The position numbers and the translations under genes are program-made. Under the pieces are notes generated by a model. It did no database searches. It worked only from the letters and a program-made list of their open reading frames with translations, and was not told the DNA's origin. Positions 35,099-47,548 of a stretch of 64,000 bases of DNA are shown piece after piece; the stretch's first letter is position 1, and each line of letters begins with the position of its first letter. Origin of the DNA: Mucor racemosus (Eukaryota > Mucoromycota > Mucoromycetes > Mucorales > Mucoraceae); contig JAPEHQ010000019.1 of assembly GCA_027405735.1 (NCBI GenBank), positions 749,001 to 813,000 on the forward strand. The letters run 5' to 3'.

Positions 35099-36911
35099 GT
35101 AAAATTGCATTATTCAAATCGATATCACTAACAAAAATGTGCGATAAAATGAATAATTTAGACGAATTATGTCAATTAAAAAATTCCACCAAGTATAAAT
35201 ATACTTTAAGATAAAATAATATAAAAAAATTGACATTAGATTTATTTTGGTCGACCTTAAATCAACTTTAAAATTTAAAATTTGTAAAATCAGCTCTGTT
35301 TGGGGGTCCATTAAGAGTACCAAAACTCATCAAAGTACGGATCCTAATACATTTAATAGCGTTGTAGAGCTTGATCAAGTATTGTTTTATCTAAACTATC
35401 GAATTAGTGTTTTATTGCATTGCTTACTGATATAGTAAATGTAGTTTAAGACTAGAAAAATTGTCTGTTATATCATACATTCATTGAAAAAATTGAAAAA
35501 ACTAGCCCTCAGGGCAATGCAATAATTGAGCCTGGTAAGATCTAATGGTTAAGTCTCTCATACTATGATATATCTAAGTTTTAAATAAAAAAGTAATTTT
35601 TTTCAAATTTTTCTAATATTTAACCGTGTAAGCTCTGAAAATTCAGATTTTTTAGCATACATTTTCGAGGCTCATTTTATCCTTACCAACACTCGTGGTT
35701 TCGATCAAAAATCAGAAAAATCAAATTTTGATGCCAAAATCAACATTCAAATATACTACATTGTGAGAGAAAAATGTATCTATAACTCATTCACATTTTA
35801 TAAAAGCTTAATATCAAATGTTAGATAATGAAAATTTGCAATTTTGTCCCAAAAACGGTTTTTTGATTATAGAATTTTCATGTAATGTTTTGTAATAAAA
35901 ATATTTTTTATATTTTACTGAGCACATAAAGAGTCAAATTCTGTATATGTATGTATTTTTTATTTTTATAATTGGTAGTATAATTGACTCTAAATTTGCA
36001 AAATCAGAAAAAAAAAAAACAAAAAGTACCAAAATTAATGATCTGGACAAGAATAATTTTTGAAATTAATATTCCGCTTACAAGCCCTGTAAGTCTTAAA
36101 AATAAGAGATTTTATGATATTTGAAAACTTCTTCAAGAATTTACAATGCTGTATCCACGCGGTTCAAATTTATTAATGTAAACCATTAAACTTTTAATAT
36201 TGTACAATAGTTTATTTGATGACAACAAATTTTTAATTTCTAATTACCACACTAGAATTGATTTACATTAATTTTTCGTCTTACCTCTCCAATGTCATAA
36301 ACATGGCCATCACTGGAGGCAATAATCAAGTGTAGTAACAAGGTAGAGCTGCCAATCATATAATACATTCATTAAAGAATTGCAAAAGCGAGCCCCCAGG
36401 GCGACACCGTAATTGAGCGTAACAAGATTGAATGGCTAGCACCTTTCCTAAGCTCAAAATGACTGAAAATTTCCGCAGCTTCATATACAGCTTTTACCAA
36501 AATGGTGGTGTCGTATATTTTTAGAAGAGAATGTCCCACAATTAAGGAAAAGTAGTGTCATACCTGTCAAAAAAAAAAATGATGTCGTATATTGTGTTTT
36601 CGGTATGAATATACTGTATATCTAAATAAGAACTAGTAATCAGCTCAATTAGACTGGAAAACCAACTCATCACACACTGCGTTTTTGGTACCTTTTTCTT
36701 CCTTTTTTTTTCTCATTGTTGCAGAATGTCCATTCAAAAGTGCAAGTACACAAATTACTTTTTCGATTGCATACAAAATTAGATTAATTAAAAAACTCAT
36801 TCAATTTTAGCCAAAGATGAAAAAGACCTCATTCTACCTTTGAAGTGGAAGCCTGGTGAAGATCTCACGAATAAATTGTTACTAAGCGATCCAAAAATCA
36901 TGAATCTGGTC
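35099..36911 (+). repeat. Left arm of a 3.85-kb palindrome
   Basis: This 1813-bp arm is the reverse complement of 37134-38946. The inner about 1.7 kb showed no difference in the stretches I compared, including an 11-base homopolymer. About five mismatches cluster in the outermost 95 bp (35150-35190). It contains the family A repeat (35440-36315) and a second copy of the CGTAATTGAGC module near 36410. It also has a short stretch near 35325-35360 that resembles the Tc1 transposase fragment at 33900. Confidence 0.95.
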
Positions 36912-37133
36912 ATTCACTTTTTAGTTGGTAGTGTATTTTATTACTTTATAAAGACGCTCAATACTCAATAGTTTCCAACATTGTAACGTGGTTAATTTCC
37001 TTGTGAATAACAATAAGTACTGGAATAAACCTGTCATCATTTGTTTTTCGCGAGACATACAAAGTATATGCATCCTTGGTGACAGCCCATTCAGTCTGGA
37101 CTACGGCATAACCATCGGTAGGAATACTTTAAC
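36912..37133 (-). repeat. 222-bp spacer of the palindrome, carrying a coding-like relic
   Basis: This unique spacer lies between the arms. On the minus strand it reads open from about 37130 to a TGA near 36968, including DGYAVVQTEWAVTKDAYTLY and VSRKTNDDRFIPVLIVIHKE. The frame connects, with a one- or two-base shift, to a preceding open stretch in the right arm (KDEKDLILPLKWKPGEDL, about 37230-37135). The left arm carries only the arm part of this relic. I do not recognise the protein. Confidence 0.6.
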
Positions 37134-38946
37134 GACCAGATTCATGATTTTTGGATCGCTTAGTAACAATTTATTCGTGAGATCTTCACCAGGCTTCCAC
37201 TTCAAAGGTAGAATGAGGTCTTTTTCATCTTTGGCTAAAATTGAATGAGTTTTTTAATTAATCTAATTTTGTATGCAATCGAAAAAGTAATTTGTGTACT
37301 TGCACTTTTGAATGGACATTCTGCAACAATGAGAAAAAAAAAGGAAGAAAAAGGTACCAAAAACGCAGTGTGTGATGAGTTGGTTTTCCAGTCTAATTGA
37401 GCTGATTACTAGTTCTTATTTAGATATACAGTATATTCATACCGAAAACACAATATACGACATCATTTTTTTTTTTGACAGGTATGACACTACTTTTCCT
37501 TAATTGTGGGACATTCTCTTCTAAAAATATACGACACCACCATTTTGGTAAAAGCTGTATATGAAGCTGCGGAAATTTTCAGTCATTTTGAGCTTAGGAA
37601 AGGTGCTAGCCATTCAATCTTGTTACGCTCAATTACGGTGTCGCCCTGGGGGCTCGCTTTTGCAATTCTTTAATGAATGTATTATATGATTGGCAGCTCT
37701 ACCTTGTTACTACACTTGATTATTGCCTCCAGTGATGGCCATGTTTATGACATTGGAGAGGTAAGACGAAAAATTAATGTAAATCAATTCTAGTGTGGTA
37801 ATTAGAAATTAAAAATTTGTTGTCATCAAATAAACTATTGTACAATATTAAAAGTTTAATGGTTTACATTAATAAATTTGAACCGCGTGGATACAGCATT
37901 GTAAATTCTTGAAGAAGTTTTCAAATATCATAAAATCTCTTATTTTTAAGACTTACAGGGCTTGTAAGCGGAATATTAATTTCAAAAATTATTCTTGTCC
38001 AGATCATTAATTTTGGTACTTTTTGTTTTTTTTTTTCTGATTTTGCAAATTTAGAGTCAATTATACTACCAATTATAAAAATAAAAAATACATACATATA
38101 CAGAATTTGACTCTTTATGTGCTCAGTAAAATATAAAAAATATTTTTATTACAAAACATTACATGAAAATTCTATAATCAAAAAACCGTTTTTGGGACAA
38201 AATTGCAAATTTTCATTATCTAACATTTGATATTAAGCTTTTATAAAATGTGAATGAGTTATAGATACATTTTTCTCTCACAATGTAGTATATTTGAATG
38301 TTGATTTTGGCATCAAAATTTGATTTTTCTGATTTTTGATCGAAACCACGAGTGTTGGTAAGGATAAAATGAGCCTCGAAAATGTATGCTAAAAAATCTG
38401 AATTTTCAGAGCTTACACGGTTAAATATTAGAAAAATTTGAAAAAAATTACTTTTTTTATTTAAAACTTAGATATATCATAGTATGAGAGACTTAACCAT
38501 TAGATCTTACCAGGCTCAATTATTGCATTGCCCTGAGGGCTAGTTTTTTCAATTTTTTCAATGAATGTATGATATAACAGACAATTTTTCTAGTCTTAAA
38601 CTACATTTACTATATCAGTAAGCAATGCAATAAAACACTAATTCGATAGTTTAGATAAAACAATACTTGATCAAGCTCTACAACGCTATTAAATGTATTA
38701 GGATCCGTACTTTGATGAGTTTTGGTACTCTTAATGGACCCCCAAACAGAGCTGATTTTACAAATTTTAAATTTTAAAGTTGATTTAAGGTCGACCAAAA
38801 TAAATCTAATGTCAATTTTTTTATATTATTTTATCTTAAAGTATATTTATACTTGCTGAAATTTTTTAATTGACACAATTCGTCTAAATTACTCATTTTA
38901 TCGCACATTTTTGTTAGTGATATCGATTTGAATAATGCAATTTTAC
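37134..38946 (-). repeat. Right arm of a 3.85-kb palindrome
   Basis: Inverted copy of 35099-36911, of equal length. Because the spacer's coding-like relic continues into this arm, this arm plus spacer probably represents the original arrangement and the left arm the added inverted copy; this is an inference. Confidence 0.95.
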
Positions 38947-39492
38947 GTTCCGCATGAAATTCTCAAAATTACCTAAATGACAATTTTGTAATAGTTACAA
39001 ATATGTAAAGTACAGTATGGTAAACCCCCCCCCCCCATTTTAGGGGTCAAAATGTCGATTGAACGAAATCGATGCATTTTTGCCTATAACTGTAAGTATT
39101 GAGAGGTCGATGTGCACCATGTTTTTCATCATCCCAAAGATCTAAGATAACAATATAGCAAGATGGTAAGTGATTCAAGAATTAGTTTTGATCAATTTTG
39201 ATGCTCAAATTTGTACAAAAAGTGCATAAAACAATTCTTTAAAAATGCCAAGTTTCTGTTGCATTTTATGTTAAAGCACCTATTTATGGCTGTAACCCAA
39301 TATGTTTCTTGGGTAATTCCTTTAAAATTATGATTTGATCCCTAATTAAACGTGTATATACATACATAATACATCTAAAACAGCCAATGCAATTGATACT
39401 TCATCTAAAGATTGTTTATTATTACATTTTATAAAAATGAAAAAAAGAACTTTTTTGCGTTTGTTTAATAGTCTGTTAGTTTTTACAAGATT
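38947..39492. other. Intergenic region with a dispersed repeat
   Basis: Contains the 39035-39250 copy of the repeat at 28490-28700 and a C run near 39024-39036. No gene is seen. Confidence 0.65.
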
Positions 39493-41758
39493 TTACGAAC
39501 GCTGATATTCATTATATACAAAAATGGTAATAACCATCAACATGGCTAAATTTACATCGAATATTAGCAAACGGCAATGCTTCAAGAAACAAAAAGAAAA
39601 CTTACCAAAAAGCATATCCCATCTTTCAGAAGCAAAAGACCAGAAATCAGCCGTTTTTTGATGTTCATGCTTATCCAAACGATAGGAATTTACATTTCCA
39701 TTCTTTAACGCAACAACTATAAAAATGCATTAGAAATAGTTTTATAACTGTCATTTTCAACAACATACATATATATTGCGCATTATCGTCTCCATCTTTA
39801 TCTCTCCAAAATTGTACAGCACCAATAGACTATGATAATTACATCAGTAAAATGCTAGACAATACATAAAACATGTACAACATTTATACCTTTGAACCAC
39901 CATATTCATCTTTAATCGGTGAAATGGCCATTTCTAATTGCCAAGGAGCAGGAAAATATGTCTCTCGTAATTCCTTTTCTTCCTCTGACATTTCTGATAG
40001 CCAATAATCTACCCATTTATCAATCTTTCCCAAGGTAGATTCTGATTTTTGCTCCTGCTGTTTTTTTCGACCATAAATATAAACATAATTGAACTCTGTC
40101 CATAATGCCAACATATCATCATTATCGTTCAATTGAAGTCCTTTTATCTCTGCATCCACTGTCTCATATCCTTGCCAATAATAATACTCGTCTAAAAAGG
40201 TTTTTCTATCATTGTTGTAATACAATCTTTCCTTTTCCTTCTTGATATGCTTTAAAATATCAATGCGATCTGTAAAATCGAGCGTAATGAATTTGTTCTT
40301 TATGTATGGGAAAACGATAGTGTTAGATCCTGATGAAACTGCTGAATACAGTTCGGGTATGTTGAGTTTATTAAGTTGTTGTTGTTGTTGTTTAACATGT
40401 TGAATATTGGTAACATCTGCAAATCCGACATAATCAATGCTTTCCTCGTTATATACAGGATACTAGAAAATCTCTAGAGTTTAATGCAAATGTTGACATC
40501 AAATAAACCCCTCAAATCTTACCTCCGATTTACCCTTTTCTCTTTGGATCCAAGTTTTCACAGGCTTATTGTCTGCATTCATAATAGTCGCATTATCGGC
40601 AATTGTAATATTTACATAAAACGTAGATGAAGTTTTATGTACACTAAGTGTGAAAACTCGGTAAGTATCGTTTCTAATAAAACAAATAACATTTTAGTGT
40701 GTGAGTATAAGCATTTCTTGTCGTCTTTTTTTTTGGAGGGGGGGGGACATTTACACAGGTGAATATAATCTGGATAATAGTGTCGCATATTGCTCTGTTG
40801 AGTAAGGCTGAGACCATTCTAAAAAAATTATATTTCTACTTAATAATGCCTATTTGACTAATTATATATCGATTTACCTTCCACTCGTCTTCCGTGTTCA
40901 ATCGGATAGTTAGATGATAAAGTAGCATGAGGCAATTGTGTAAAGCTTGATGGTAAAGTCATAATATGAAATTCGTACTGATCGGGATCTCTACATTAGT
41001 CAAAAGTTAATTGATATGATTTTATCATTGGCAGACCAATAATCATACCTTGAATACAATAATGAACTGTTCTCAAGAGAAATTTCGTCTACCCACGTTG
41101 TGCCTGGTAATTGGATATCTTTGTATTCAAATGCAATTTGATCTTTATCAAATGTGGTATAGTAAATTCTCACATAATGATATGAATTATCGTTTTCAAT
41201 TTTATGATGTAATACGGCAAATTGTGTTTGGCTTTCTTCATTATGACTATTTCGTGTAGATACTTTTGATATAGGTCCTTCTAATTCATGTTCAAAGCAA
41301 TGCACCCATCCTAAAATGTGTAATTAGACGCCAGGATAATATAATTGAACTATTGAACTTAATTGAAGTTTTACCATCAGTTTCTAACAATTCTCTCTCT
41401 GTCAGTAGATTTGAAATGGGTTTCTTTACTTGTTTGATCAGACCTGAACAATAATAGGGTTAATATTGCGCTAATATTAAACGTTGCAGTATTTACCATT
41501 TACACCCAATTTAAGTCTTCCTGTCCCGATAATAGAGCCTTTGTTTCCTAGAGCAGAAGCTTCAAATTTAAAAGCTGTTAAATAAATATAAGCACCCACT
41601 GTAGTGAGTACGAGTTTGTCAGGCTTAAATGGAAAAATAGGTGGATAATTGGACGTGTATATAATCTTGGGATGGAGATATGGTGTGTCCTGTGATAAAA
41701 TAGCAATATATATTACTGCTAAACCGCTAAGCAACAATATAAGCGAACGCCATTGCAT
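39493..41758 (-). CDS. Membrane-anchored protein of unknown function, ten exons
   Basis: Ten exons on the minus strand join in frame into about 572 residues. Exon 1 is 41758-41497; the last begins near 39550 and ends at a TAA at 39493-39495. The N terminus has a strong hydrophobic segment (residues about 4-21), a signal peptide or signal anchor. The C terminus has a second hydrophobic segment (about 555-566) followed by a short polar tail ending NEYQRS. The middle is beta-rich, with propeller-like strands (GWVHCFEHELEG, GAVQFWRDKDGD, FVALKNGNVNSYRLD), two potential N-glycosylation sites (VNDT, NITI) and a Gln run (about residue 330). This suggests a lumenal or extracellular body tethered at one or both ends. 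The last intron (about 58 bp with a GCTAATA branch site) could also be read through, adding about 18 residues. I do not recognise a named family. It is divergent from OTUD3 across 224 bp. Confidence 0.8.
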
Positions 41759-41982
41759 ATTTGCTACGTAAAATGTCTAATAAGAAATGTTTCCTTCTTG
41801 AAACAAAAGGTTTAGATGGAAAGTTAATCTGAATAACACAACAATAACCACAATTGTGAGCGAAACTCATTTAATGCAAGCTTGCTACAAACACACCTTT
41901 GTTGTTGAACATGTTGAATGCAAGTCCTTTACCCCTTTTGGGTTTTCGGCTTGTTTATTATTTCAAAAAACATATTTTCATT
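41759..41982. promoter_or_regulatory. Divergent promoter region of the membrane-protein gene and OTUD3
   Basis: 224 bp separate two opposite start codons, so both promoters must fit here. The sequence includes a TTGTTGTTGAACATGTTGAA block and T/A tracts. No defined factor site is assigned. Confidence 0.45.
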
Positions 41983-43598
41983 ATGGCAAAAGGAAAAGAA
42001 AAGAAAGGAAAGAGAGGTAATATATTGAATTGAAAATGGCATTGCATTTTTATTGATTGAATAGTAATTAGAAAAGCTTACTCGAAAACAAAGGCGAGCA
42101 ATGGATGTAAAGTTGTGTACTAAAATAATTTAATTTTTGCTGATTCCATGTTACAGAAAAACTTCTCTGGTGATCCAGAAAATTTAGATTTACAGCTTAA
42201 AAGCCTTGGATTATGCACAAAAACCATCACGGGTGATGGTAATTGTTTGTTTAGGTATGCAACATGTAATTTCGCATTAGTTTGGTTGTTGACAACAGTA
42301 TAGGTCCTTGTCGGATCAACACCATGGTCATGATGGCAACCACAAAGCTGTCCGACAAGAAGTATGTCAATATCTTCGAGAAAACGAAGAAACATATAAA
42401 TTTTTTGTCGAAGATGATCAATCCTTTGAACATCATGTTGAGTGTATGTCTCAAGATGCGACATTTGGTGGAAATATGGAATTGGCAGCTTTTGCAAAAT
42501 TAAAAAAAGTCGATATCAAAGTTTATCAACCTGGAATGATGTGAGTTTATGTTCTAAATCGATTCTTTGGTTAATTAATCATCTAGATAATTAGTTATGT
42601 CATTAATGGTGTTGATGATGAGAATGGAGAGGAAGAAGAAGAGGAAGCAGAAGCAGAAGAACGACAAATTTTACACATTGCGTATGTATAGTCTTGCATT
42701 TTTAAATGTAAAATGGATTTATTATGGATTTACAGGCTATTTTCTTGAATTATACAGATATCATAGCTGGGAGCATTACAGTTCTGTACGAAATATAGAT
42801 GGACCATACTCGGGGCCACCCGAAATTAAAGTAAAATAAGGATTTATGATATGTATAAAACCCAATACTGATTCTAGCATGATATTTAAGGTCTCGGAGC
42901 AGCAGACTTTGGGTGACGAAAATGATACCAATGCAAATAAATCACAATTCGATAGACACGAAGAGGCCGAGGAGGAAGATGAGCTTAATTCAAAAGAAAA
43001 AGTTGTTAAAAGTGCGTTTCCTGATGCTAGTATCCGTAAAATTCGAAGATTGCTTATCAAACACAAAGGAAATCCCGACAAGGTGATTGATGCTATTTAT
43101 GAATCAGAGCATAAACTTGCACAAAATAGAACAGTCGAAAGCGAAACAATAAATCCCAATACTGACATTGATTCTGAAGCTACTGCTAAATCAGCTACAG
43201 TGATAGAGATAGAGAAACTAGACAAGAAAGTGGAAAATCTTGCAGACACACAGCCAATGGAAGATAATTCAGGGGCAATAGAAGTGGCAGAAGAAACTCC
43301 CGATGATAAGGATATTGTTGTTGAAGAATCAGAACAAGTAGAAGTGACAAAACAAGAACATGATCAAGAACAACAAGGACAACCAGCAGCACAACAAGTA
43401 AACAAAAAACCTAAAAAACTATCAGCAGCTGAACGGAAAAAAGAACAAAAGAGACGGCAAAAAGAAAATAAACTAATGAAAGATAGAGCAAAAGCAGCCC
43501 GTAAAGCTGGATATCAGCAAGCAAAACTTCAAGATGAAGAGGAACATGACGACTTGAAATCTATCGTTACTCAATCCATGAAAGAAATGTACATTTAA
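41983..43598 (+). CDS. OTUD3: OTU-domain deubiquitinase (OTUD3-like)
   Basis: An OTU-family cysteine protease predicted to remove ubiquitin from proteins. Seven exons join in frame (41983-42016, 42072-42106, 42157-42254, 42304-42540, 42595-42681, 42758-42830, 42891-43598), giving about 423 residues, close to human OTUD3 (398). A short basic leader (MAKGKEKKGKR) precedes the OTU core. The catalytic Asp/Cys loop is TITGDGNCLFR and the catalytic His lies in AYHSWEHYSSV. Between them are GHDGNHKAVRQEV and FGGNMELAAFAKL. An acidic Glu-rich insert precedes the His. A UBA-like helical segment (about residues 240-275, SAFPDASIRKIRRLL) follows, as in OTUD3. A Gln/Glu/Lys-rich tail ends the protein. 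The second exon acceptor is the second of two nearby AGs, chosen to keep the frame open. Confidence 0.92.
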
Positions 43599-44723
43599 GT
43601 TTATATAATATATGATATAAAATGTTGATATACCATCATTCAAATAAAGTGGATCCAATATATCTAGTTAAGTATACTTCTTCACATTTAAAAAAATATA
43701 TGCATTTGAAACGAATATCAAAAACTTTGATTGATGTTTTCATACAAGCTTTTCATTGTATAGTATATGCATATACAGTAATAGGACTAAAGAGTAATTA
43801 ACTGCAGGTTTGATTGCTTTCCCTCTCAGTTTATTGAGAATAAAAAATAATAATCACCTTCTGAAATTACATTTTGTTTGAATTTGTTACAAACTATAAT
43901 TGACGACTTTCTGTAATACTTTATAAAAATTGTTACACCTCGTAAGCTTTAATGGATTTTGATATTTTCTTTGCGGATACCTACTCGAACAAAATTTTCA
44001 TAGTTTTCAATCTTCAAAATCGGAGAGCGCTCTCTTTTCTATCATTAACCTCATACGAAATAGTTTTTAGGATGTGCCTTGGACACTACTAAATACATAT
44101 ACATTTGCTGCATTATGCTACTTGATCCTAAATTTATTCTATACCTCACGAAAGACCCAAAAACAGTTAAACTTCGCCACTTTTTTCTTAAAAACAGGGT
44201 CCAACTTTTCATCCCTGCTCTACTTTTTTTTCACTAAATAACATCAAGAAAAAAATATATGCCAATGTACCTGAGATGTTCAACTTTAATCCAAAAACAA
44301 GTATCCAAAAATATCCTATTTTTTGCAGTTGATATTAATTTTTCAGTGCTAATGTTTCAGATTTTTTACGCGTATTTCACTAATTCAAAGACATAGTTTT
44401 TTTAGTTTATTGATTATAAGATATATTAATTTTATAAATTAAGTAAAGGTGTATTATTAATTAACTAATTGTATCATGAAATAACAAAAACGGTCGCATG
44501 GAGTAGTTGCGACGTGTAGCATAAAGAATGTTGCTACTGGTCCATGGGTGATGTGTTTCAATATCGTGGGGTTGTCGATATGTGGAACACATAATTGCGA
44601 TAGCAATTGTTCCTCAGTGTTACATACAAACATATGTTAGTAAAAAAAAATTATCAGCCTTTTCATCTTTAATATATAACATAATTTCAATTAAATATGG
44701 CCATTTCTAAATGAAGAAAAAGG
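43599..44723. other. Intergenic region with an inverted dispersed repeat
   Basis: The 44125-44375 block is the reverse complement of 15060-15335. The rest is AT-rich with no gene. The segment 44490-44610 is less AT-rich and partly self-complementary but does not fold as a tRNA by eye. Confidence 0.6.
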
Positions 44724-47267
44724 ATGACTCGTGAGCAAAAACTTCTCGCAAGCCTAGAAGGTTCTGATGAAGAGCCAACTATAGATTCTTTGAAATCAAT
44801 TAGAGCATTTAGAAGGAGAGTAGAAAAATTGCGGGACGCCAGTAAGAAGAAGAACGTTATCCCCAAACCTGTACCTCTTCCTACCGTTAACGATGAAATG
44901 TACGATAACTTCGACATATATGATATGGAAGACGAGGATGCCGAGTATCCAAATAAGAAAGACAAGAAGCCAAGAAACGATTATTGGAAGGACCAAAGCT
45001 CCACGTTGATACGATTATATTTGGAGTCCTTCCAAAGAAATAATCTTCCTGACCCTTGTTTGAAATCTCCTGTGCAAACTGAAAAACCAATAGACTGCAA
45101 TTGTGTACAAAGAAACTCCAGTATGATTAATGTACATATAGTTTTTGGTATGTAATTTAAAATTAGATCTGAATGGTTTAATCAGTCTAGATCTTTATAT
45201 ATAGAATGTTGTATTGTGATGGTAAACCACTGTGTTCACCGTACATTATTAGAAACATTGGTGTTAATGCAGATACTGCCAACATCCACCATATTTCCGG
45301 AGAGCGGGGTGCATTTTACAGTCTTCGAGTTTCTAAAAGACTTAAGAATGAATGCATTTGTGTCAAATCATGGCTTTAGAAAGGCAATGAATAGCTACAA
45401 CTTAGTATTAAGCAGCTATAATCCATTGGTTAGTAGCCTATTGACATCAGAATATCTATTATTTTGTAACCAGCATTTTAATTTTTAGTTCAAACCCTTA
45501 CCTGATGCTTTCAATGCTATGGTCGTAATTGACAACAACATTCGTAAGCATTCTCTTGATTTTCTTTTTGCTGCATGTTTAATCCGAGACCTTGGTTGTT
45601 ATGCTTGTTCTGTATGTGTGTCATATGATTTGTCTCACTATCATACTTATCCCATATTTTGCATATAATAGGATTCCCCTCGATTGGGTATATCAATGGA
45701 CGGTAATTTTCAACTGAAACGCCGTAAGCAAAAAGGTAAGGCACCGTTGTTAACATCCACTGACAATTGGGTTTTCTGTCCAAGCAACAATGAATTGAGC
45801 ATTTGGGGGAGCTTGGAAGCTATCGAGGAATACGTAACTGAGGACTATGTCTCAAAAGATGAAGAAACATAAAATGTTTTTGCAATGATAATTTGCCTGT
45901 CAATTTTTGAAACTATAAACTTTTAATGTACAATTGAAGAACTGGATAGTGATTTCAAGGCATTGAAAACCAATCAATGATCAACTGTTTCGAATTGTTG
46001 GGATGAAAACGGAATTTTCAACGTCAGTTGTGCTCGCCGTATATGTGCCATGAGATTGTATGACATTTACAAAGGGGAACGGTACAATAATTTAAATTTT
46101 TTGTTGTTGCACAATGGTCTAATTTAAGAGAAATAGACGAAAATATCCTTTAGCTGGTGTAAAACATGCCCTTTCAAAAATGATAGCTAAACAACGAATT
46201 TTGGTTATGTATGATATTGTGTTCGCCTGTAAAAACAGATTTGAAGCAAGTGGAATATATTGTATTGTTTTGTAAATTATAATTCTAATCGATATTATTA
46301 ATCAGAAATAGAATACGTTTTCTGAATTAAAAGAGGTGCGTGATGCTAAATATGGTGTACCAATATTCCGTGGATATGCTCACGCTGTTTCATGGCAAGT
46401 AAAGTATCACCCAAGCTATAGTATCTAAAAAAATTATCCTGAAGACATTACAAACTAATTTAAATCCTAACAACAGATACATTCCTCTGGCCAAAACTGA
46501 TGGTGAGGTTGTCAAAAGATTTTGGTCATATGCAAATCATTTTGTGGCACAAACAAGATCAATGGGAAAGCCTATTAGAAAGGCCTTTCTTACTAATTTA
46601 GTAGAGCATTTTCATGAATGTAAAATGGATGATATCCGTAAGTATTGGACATAAATCGTTTAGTTGCCACATTTTCTAACTTGTTACTGTATGTATATAG
46701 CTCTTCAGGTTAGCAAAGGAATGGTTGACGTAAAAGAAAACATTTCCAAAATGAACATGAATGTAGCTACATTTAATGGACTTGAGCTGGAGTGGAAGGC
46801 ACATGTGAGACTTGTATCAAAAAAGGATTCTGAAGCAACCGTTGAGACAATTTCCGCAGAAATTGAAGACTCGTTTCACAGTTGCTGCTTATAAGCATCT
46901 TGTCATTTCACAATCAGGGTAGATCATTACAGGTTTGAAAAGTTGTATTTGAACAAAAGTAACACATATTTTCTATACAATGTAGGTTTATTGTCACTAC
47001 TCAAACAAAAGAAATTGATGCTGCACTAAAAAAAAGATCATGGATATTTTAAATTCAAGAAACCAAAATAAGTTTATATTACTACAAAGTATTGATGATG
47101 AATTATCTTGTAGACATAAAAGGAGAATCCGTGACGAATGCTTGGATATGCTGAAGAAAATATTGAGGCAACCGAGTCTAGCAATCGCTGTTTTAGAAAT
47201 AAAACTAGCTCAATCTGGTGGACACAATAGTCGATATTCAACACTTGTGGAAAGATTAGAAGATTGA
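44724..47267 (+). pseudogene. KDZ-family transposase gene, decayed, with introns
   Basis: The coding sequence is recognisable over about 2.5 kb and still has spliceable introns (about 45120-45205, 45428-45488, 45616-45672, plus others). Landmarks of Kyakuja/Dileera/Zisupton (KDZ) transposases are: a charged N-terminal segment; a CNC and CYAC Cys-pair region; SMDGNFQLKRRK (first catalytic Asp, about 45692-45730); VSNCWDENGIF and YDIYKGER; ILVMYDIV (second Asp, about 46199-46222); KYGVPIFRGYAHAVSWQVKY; and TDGEVVKRFWSYANHF (the Glu-Arg-Trp region, about 46500-46545). Lesions include a TAA at about 45870 with a shift, an in-frame TGA near 46007, and shifts near 46870 and 47040. No TIRs were identified. 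It is probably non-functional. Confidence 0.82.
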
Positions 47268-47548
47268 ATAGATATTTTTAAACTTGTTGTATTACAAGAG
47301 GTGGTATAAAAGGCTACTTTTTAAAAAGAGTTTGTGCATAGCCTTAATTCTACTGGAGAGTGAAATGGAATAAAAATAAGTATATTACTATAATAGTCAA
47401 TATCAAAACTAATTTTGTGAAACACAGAATAAAATAACGCAACATCGTAAAATCTGCGTGGGTTGATATAAAAAAAGGAAAATGATAAGAAAAAAATCGT
47501 CTAAAAAACTAATAGTTGTTATTTTAATCCTACTATTAGTGATATTAA
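47268..47548. other. Short AT-rich spacer
   Basis: Nothing recognised between the KDZ relic and the hairpin array. Confidence 0.5.

Noticed and set aside
35247..35435. 62-codon ORF present identically in both palindrome arms
   Set aside because: It starts at a non-ATG codon and is short. Apart from a brief transposase-like stretch it has no support as an independent gene.
39493..39678. Read-through version of the last exon of the membrane protein
   Set aside because: The spliced form removes a GT..AG intron with a CTAAT branch site and keeps the frame; read-through is possible but less likely.
44490..44620. Possible tRNA or small structured RNA
   Set aside because: There is some self-complementarity and higher GC, but no T-loop GTTCRA box or cloverleaf could be laid out.
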